Assembly: GCF_945859685.1 (NCBI RefSeq)
Contig: NC_079147.1
Span: forward strand, 226,978,765-227,042,764
DNA: 64,000 nucleotides
Origin: Eupeodes corollae
Taxonomy: Eukaryota; Arthropoda; Insecta; Diptera; Syrphidae
Direction: 5' to 3'
Position 1 is the first letter of the stretch; each line of letters opens with the position of its first letter. The notes beneath the pieces are model-generated. The model did not search any database. It was not told the DNA's origin and was given only the letters and a program-made list of their open reading frames with translations. Shown in pieces: positions 59,601-64,000 of this stretch. Both the position numbers and the translations under genes were made by a program.

Positions 59601-62600
59601 AAACTTGGATCGTTGTTGACGTCATTTAACAGCTCCTAAGCGATGTTCATCCAATTGTTTTTTTTTTTGGTCAAAACTCAGTAAAAAGGCAAAAATCACC
59701 GAGCTCATAAAAACAGACGAAGTAGACAGTGAATATAGCTGAGAATTGCATCATACTTTAGGGGCATGTATACTAACACTATAAAAAATATGTTTACCTT
59801 AGGACTCTCCAGAACCACAAAATTTAAAAATTCCGGGTATATTTTGAAGAGTATGTATCTAGCTATATTTTAAGTAATGGATTTTTGAATTATAAGAATG
59901 CTGGCAACCTTCTGCATTGTTTAAAAAAAATATTATAAATATTATTCTTAATTCTCTTCTTATTAAGCTCTGTTGTAAAGCTCCAAACAAAACAGTTATG
60001 TTTAAGAACAGGATGCAAAATACGGCAGTATAAAGTTTTTTCTGTATACGGGTTCTTAAACTCGAATGAGTTTCGTTTGATGAATCGGAGTAAGGAATTT
60101 GCTTTGAATACAACGAAATTGATTTTTAAATTTCAAATCAAATATAACACTTAAGTCTTTAGGGCATTCAACAACTTGTAAAGAAAATTATTAAATGAAT
60201 AGTTTGAAGTAATATTTAATAAAGTTTTATTACAGCCCATTCAAACAAACTTGTCAACATTTAACAACAAATTATTTGACATACACCAATCGAAAAAAAA
60301 TAAGAATAAGAATTTTTATGAACATTCGAAATCGAACATCATAAGAATCGCAATGGACAATGATTATATGACACTGCTAACGCTTTTAAACTTTTCAAAG
60401 GCTTTTGACACTGTTAGTCATCCAATTTTGTGTAAAAAGCTGCGTAGAAGTTTTGATTTTTTCTCAGCACCATTTAATTACCCATACAGATGTTAAGCTC
60501 TCTTCAAAAAACAATCTTTTTATTTCCTGCGAAATATGACGACATATATCAATGAAATGATGGACTTTGTTAGTTCTCTTCTATTGCATAGATGGCATAT
60601 TTCCGGCTATGTGGAATAAAGTTTAAATTCAATAGTTTAACTCTTGCTCTGAGGATAAGACTTATTTTTTCGGCAGAGAAATTTAAGTTGAAATATCCTA
60701 CATTTTGTCTGCAATCGATGGTTGATGTTTCGATAAATTGTTCTGGCTATGGTCGTTGAAGCTTTGGTAAGATGCTGGTAAAAAATATTTTCATTCATTT
60801 TCGCAATGAGAAGTGAAAATTGATCAAACCACTCTGAAATGTTGTTTTCTGAAATCGAGAATGTGCAGTTGTATGTATTAGCCAGTTTTTTCCACTCTTT
60901 CAAAGGTGATGCATTCGATCGTAGTGCTTTAGTCATTATTTGTTTATGTAGATTTGAATTATTTCACATTTTAATACAGTAAACTGCATTTTGTTTTAGA
61001 CTTTTTATAAAAATTGGCGGTAGTCCTGACTCTACGTAGATAGCATACGTTGGAGTTGACATATGTAGGTAATTTGAAGATTCGCTTGAAAAAGTTTCTT
61101 TGAATTATCTTAATCTCTTCGAATTGAGTAAAACCAAATGCCTGACTACCAAATAGCATACATGAATTGATGGTTGCATTGAATACTTTGAACTTCGTGG
61201 CATTGCATTTATCTTTTGCATGTTTTGGGAAGTAATTTTAATAAAACACCTAGATATTTAAATTCATTTGCAGTTTGAGGCGCTCATTTCCAATCTTTCA
61301 AACTTCCTCTGCTCATTCGTTTTTCAAAAATCATAACCTTTGTTTTTTGTATTTTGATAGAAAGATTCCACGTGTTGCAGTACGCCACTAGTTTGTTTAT
61401 TTGATGCGACGGGATTTTCAGCTATAAGTACCAGGTCATCAGCATACATAAGTACTTTGATTAGATTCCCCGCATACACAACACTTTCAGGCTCAAGATG
61501 CATCCTTGAGGTACACCTGAAGAAGTTGCAAACCACTTAGATATCTTCAATCCATCCCATACAGCAGCTGAATATGTCGAGAGAAAATTCTAGTATAACA
61601 GTAGGAATTTTCTTGACATACCCATTTTCGAGAGTTTGTAAAATTAAGCTTGTCTGTTCATAGTGTCAAAAGCTGCTTTAAAGTCGACAAAACTTACGTA
61701 AAGTTAACTGTTTTTTTCGAGATAATTTCTTACGATACTTGTCAATGCATAAATCTAATCAACAGTTGAAAAACCTTTACGAAAGCCAGCTTGGAAGGCG
61801 CTTAATTTTTGTGTGTGTTTCGATCCACCTACCTAACCTATAATAAAGTATCGCGGTGAAAACTTTTCAAAAGGAATTTAAAATGGAGATTCCTCTATAA
61901 TTTTCGTCAAGATTTGGGTCGCCCGTTTTGTAAATAACATTTATAACAGCTTTCGTAAAATTCGGGGGTACATTACTGTTCTCATATAGTGACTTGTAAA
62001 GGTCGAGGATATATTCTCTTAATTCTCTACTACTGTATTTGAAAAATTCATTGGTGTTATATGAGCATCGATTTCGTCATCTTCAGTATTTGGAAGACCG
62101 AAGCTCTAACTGTTAAGACTCCCTTCGGCCAGCAATAGAGTTTTAAAATGAGCAGCTAGAGTTTCAGCGTCAAGAGTTTTTCTTCGTACTTTTTTTCCCA
62201 TCGGTTACTTCTTTTACAATCTTCCAAAATTCTTTTGAATGATTGCTATGACACAATTTATTTGCTAGGTTCTTGTAGTAGAGAGTTTTCTTCATTGTAC
62301 ATAGTGATTTGTACTCCTTGTTTGTTCGTATATAGAGGTTTTTGAAAAGTAGCATATTTGAAGTCCTGAATAATTTTAGGTATTTGAACTGTTGCATTAG
62401 ATTTTTGTGATAATCCTTGTCACAAAGTGGTGGCATAGTGGCATAGATGAGTAAATAACTTCCATTATGCTTTTTTCCCTCTCATCCGGACAGATGCTTG
62501 AGATTACTTTCGTGATTCGATTTTTATATAAGTTTATCTTTTCTTTAAGTGCCTCAAACAAATTTTCTTTTTTAGAAAACATAATTTAACATGAACTTAT

Positions 62601-64000
62601 GTCATATTCATGTAATTCGTTTGTTTTATTTATCTGCAAACGGGTATTAGTCTTGTTATGGTAACTCAAAGCACAGATAAACTATGATGTTTTAAGATCT
62701 GAATGACATTAAAATTTTATTTTTACGGAACATGTTATTAGCTTCTTACAAAGTTGAGCAACCGGCCCAATTAGATTAGCTGAACCTTTTTCTTATGCTA
62801 CATTTACCCCTTTCAATCATTTTGGTAAATCGCTGTCTGCCAATATTTCCAAAGGACTTTTTAATTTATATAAGAATAAGCACGTAAGTTTATGCTAGCA
62901 AAAATAGGAGATATTTTCTTGATAATTTTTACATTGGAATTTGAGAATTTGTCTGCATTGTATTTTAATCTAACTAAATATCAATTTTTTTATTATAGAA
63001 CATGGGTAAAGGTTCTTTGTGGCGTGTAGAACAGCAACAAAGGCAAAATCTTATTCAAGCACTTTCACGTTCACCGTTCTTCCCAAATTCAGCAGTCGAT
63101 AAGATCTCTTTGAAGAGTCCAACAGGCAGTACAAATGGTATTGTCATGCCTAACAGTCCAGCTGTTTCAACTGAATCAGACGGTAGTCCACCGATGACAC
63201 CTGGAAAATGTAATTTAGATGCACGACTCTTTCCAAATCTATCCAAAGCCATTAAACTAATGGAAACTAATGACCAAGATGATGATAGTCCGTCCGATTA
63301 TAGTACGATCAAAGCGGGCAATGGTTACTATACGAACGGAAATTCAACTCCAAATGGAAGTTTTGAAAATATTGAACTTATGGCTAGAGATTGCGGTACC
63401 GATAGCATAGATGATGTTAACGCTGCAACAGCTATGCTGGCGTTAAAACATGGACCAAAAGTTTTTAATGAAACATTTCAAAATGGGTAATTTAAAATAA
63501 TCTTAATAATTGTAAAAAAAATTATAAAAATGATCCTTGAATTTATAGTTCTCCAGTAATTACATCATCACCAAGTGAGGATCACACATATTCAGCTGGT
63601 GGTGGTGGCGTCAGTAGTACAAGTAATACTAATGGCACCACTGCCAATAACAATACTAACTCAAGTTTCAATGGGAGCATGATAGCAAATGGAAGTGGCG
63701 ATAAACCTGCCGTTCCCACAAATGGTTTTTCTCCTGATAATCAAAGTAACTGTGCCTCATCAGATGCAGCATACGAAAGTAGCGAAGAAAGGTAATTTTT
63801 AGTTACCGCGTTTTATTTAGAATATCTATAAAAAATTTGTTTACATTGTATAGTCACAATATATCTCCGGAAGAACTTGAAGACCAACAACGACACCGTG
63901 ATGGTGTCTACGCCCTACTCTCATTATCGTCGCATGTTGACATGTCACCCATCAAACGTCCATCATCAACAACCGTCGAAGAGGAGCACATATCTTCATA
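55153..64000 (+). CDS. CHES-1-like: Forkhead transcription factor, FoxN2/3 class (CHES-1-like), multi-exon, 3' end outside window
   Basis: The gene encodes a nuclear forkhead (winged-helix) transcription factor. Six exons (55153-56690, 56760-57077, 57147-57324, 62999-63486, 63549-63791, 63854-64000) splice at GT-AG sites into one open frame of about 970 codons that runs off the window. The forkhead domain spans roughly residues 610-700: it opens with NKPPYSFSSLIFMAIE, the recognition helix holds GWKNSVRHNLSLNKSF (656-671), and wing 2 includes KGSLWRVE. KPPYSF...MAIE fits FoxN2/3 rather than the FoxN1/4 relative jumeau. Residues 193-210 carry DEELTSLSWLHDKNLL, resembling an N-terminal motif of FoxN2/3 proteins. 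The rest is low complexity: Q/H runs at about 63-88, then T, N, S and G runs. ATG 55153 was chosen because it lies two bases after a strong polypyrimidine acceptor; the 19 codons in frame upstream are intronic. In the family this is a DNA-binding regulator; no targets can be read here. Confidence 0.9.
56760..57077 (+). CDS. CHES-1-like: CHES-1-like coding exon 2 (linker and first residues of the forkhead domain)
   Basis: The acceptor (tttgttgtttag) ends at 56759 and the donor gtaagt starts at 57078. Spliced to exon 1 it continues the frame through V/STLSPEPPREYH and ends inside the forkhead signature NKPPYSF; the last two bases (AG) complete a serine with the next exon. The upstream intron is only 69 bp, a usual short dipteran intron length. 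The exon carries Q/H and proline-rich linker sequence. Confidence 0.9.
57147..57324 (+). CDS. CHES-1-like: CHES-1-like coding exon 3 (core of the forkhead domain, recognition helix)
   Basis: The acceptor is caatag, ending at 57146; the donor is gtaagt at 57325. The exon encodes residues 619-678, from SSLIFMAIE to FVKVEKAP, and includes the DNA-recognition helix WKNSVRHNLSLNKSF. The upstream intron is 69 bp and the downstream one 5674 bp. The exon ends in phase 0. Confidence 0.93.
58069..58250 (-). mobile_element. 3' end fragment of the RTE-like LINE
   Basis: It matches 8821-9005 (aaggtggcgct, gaactagggc, agctcggtccctagct, cgtcttcctct), including the acttacttactt tail. It is a heavily 5'-truncated copy. 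Confidence 0.78.
58418..58676 (+). mobile_element. tRNA-derived SINE in the forkhead intron
   Basis: It has a head with A-box-like TGGCATGATGGTTAGTGCA and B box GGTTCAATCCC, a body with a small deletion (the cttgcgaggaattg part is missing) and a tail with ggactgttgcgccacccc followed by a T run. Confidence 0.82.
58929..59856 (-). mobile_element. Mariner element (DD34D family), N-terminally deleted
   Basis: The left end gaggtgtgttcaaaaagtac and the complement of the right end (ctcttcaaaatatacccgga) are related inverted repeats. The minus strand encodes VITGDETWLYGYD (about 59590), FFDYNGIVHQEFIPQG, NKEYYLEIMRRLHEAIRKK, HHDNASAHSSLLVRN and SPDMALCEFFLLPKL. The family norm at the last site is PCDFF, so the third catalytic residue reads Glu at spacing 34. 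Frameshifts near 59300 and 59480; the DNA-binding domain is missing. Confidence 0.82.
60251..60496 (+). pseudogene. LINE RT scrap (palm motif)
   Basis: The plus strand reads LLTLLNFSKAFDTVSHPILC, the RT motif usually written DFSKAFDTV, with the catalytic Asp position as Asn. It is too short to classify. Confidence 0.5.
60610..62590 (-). pseudogene. Degenerate non-LTR retrotransposon in the forkhead intron
   Basis: In minus-strand order: a pre-RT segment (KENLFEALKEKINLYKNR; KLCHSNHSKEFWKIVKEVTD, 62580-62170), decayed RT (61900-61340) including VLMYADDLVLIAENP near 61440 (YADD kept), then a C-terminal region (MLFGSQAFGFTQFEEIKIIQ; FKLPTYVNSNVCYL; 61159-60640). Many stops and frame changes. 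The clade is not assigned; it differs from the RTE-like and CR1-like families above. Confidence 0.65.
62999..63486 (+). CDS. CHES-1-like: CHES-1-like coding exon 4 (wing 2 of the forkhead domain and following region)
   Basis: The acceptor tttttttattatag ends at 62998. The first codons NMGKGSLWRVEQQQRQNLIQ directly continue KVEKAP of exon 3 and complete the forkhead domain. The following RSPFFPN and KSPTGSTNG segments resemble regions C-terminal to the domain in FoxN2/3 proteins. The donor is gtaatt at 63487; the last two bases (GG) complete a glycine codon with exon 5. The ATG at 63002 is an internal methionine, not a start. Confidence 0.92.
63549..63791 (+). CDS. CHES-1-like: CHES-1-like coding exon 5 (Ser/Asn/Gly-rich)
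   Basis: The acceptor aatttatag ends at 63548 and the donor gtaatt starts at 63792. In frame it reads SPVITSSPSEDHTYSAGGGG, then Ser/Thr/Asn-rich sequence, ending at SDAAYESSEE. No ATG starts this piece; it is supported by the unbroken splice frame with exons 4 and 6. Confidence 0.85.
63854..64000 (+). CDS. CHES-1-like: CHES-1-like coding exon 6 (partial, runs off window)
   Basis: The acceptor ttgtatag ends at 63853. In frame it reads SHNISPEELEDQQRHRDGVY, then ALLSLSSHVDMSPIKRP and EEEHISS, still open at base 64000. The stop codon and 3' UTR lie outside the window. Confidence 0.85.

Larger units (their letters stand above)
57325..62998 (+). other. Intron 3 of CHES-1-like, inside the forkhead domain, 5674 bp
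   Basis: It is bounded by gtaagt (57325) and ttttttattatag (62998); protein sequence is continuous across it (KVEKAP / NMGKGSLW). It contains a LINE tail (58069), a SINE (58418), a mariner (58929) and LINE fragments (60251, 60610-62590). 57325-58068 has nothing recognised. Confidence 0.9.

Noticed and set aside
1..64000. A new multi-gene system (defence, biosynthesis or similar)
   Set aside because: Apart from one forkhead gene, every coding trace could be assigned to, or is consistent with, decayed transposable elements; no cluster of co-oriented host genes exists here.

Overview
The window is eukaryotic, AT-rich nuclear DNA, almost certainly from a brachyceran fly. This rests on the one host gene (a FoxN2/3-class forkhead gene, called CHES-1-like in Drosophila), its GT-AG introns, the CAG/CAA and glycine/asparagine runs typical of dipteran regulators, and a Tc1, mariner, hAT and non-LTR load of dipteran style. 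I cannot name the species. Only one host gene is visible. Everything else is intron or intergenic DNA crowded with decayed transposable elements.

Layout. 1-27.9 kb holds no host coding sequence. It contains Tc1-like remnants (1.25-2.9, 3.2-3.96, 16.5-18.2, 19.1-19.7 kb), an RTE-like LINE (8.8-11.85 kb, minus), other LINE fragments (6.35-7.35, 8.63 kb), a deleted DD41D mariner (12.0-12.9 kb), a hAT-like non-autonomous element (14.87-16.2 kb), several tRNA-derived SINEs, and a perfect array of about 297 TATTA units (23.4-24.9 kb). 27.95-29.13 kb is a compositionally distinct patch with CTC/GAGA-like and GAC/GTGA runs ending in a good splice donor. I propose it as the promoter and 5' non-coding exon of the forkhead gene, but this is inference. 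29.1-55.15 kb would then be one large intron holding a nested Tc1 (30.5-33.9 kb), several MITE-like inverted-repeat elements, a 141-bp tandem array (42.3-43.0 kb) and two more Tc1 elements (43.1-44.5 and 46.2-47.8 kb).

Host gene. Six coding exons on the plus strand (55153-56690, 56760-57077, 57147-57324, 62999-63486, 63549-63791, 63854 to the window end) join in one reading frame of about 970 codons, still open at the edge. The forkhead DNA-binding domain is divided over three exons. The second of the two introns inside it is 5.67 kb and carries a LINE tail, a SINE, a mariner and LINE fragments.

No new multi-gene system was found. The most informative observations concern transposon biology: a SINE whose 3' tail matches the 3' end of the resident RTE-like LINE, a TTAA-flanked MITE family inserted twice into Tc1 copies, Tc1/mariner copies that have each lost different catalytic residues, and a very long pure pentanucleotide array abutting a fold-back element.
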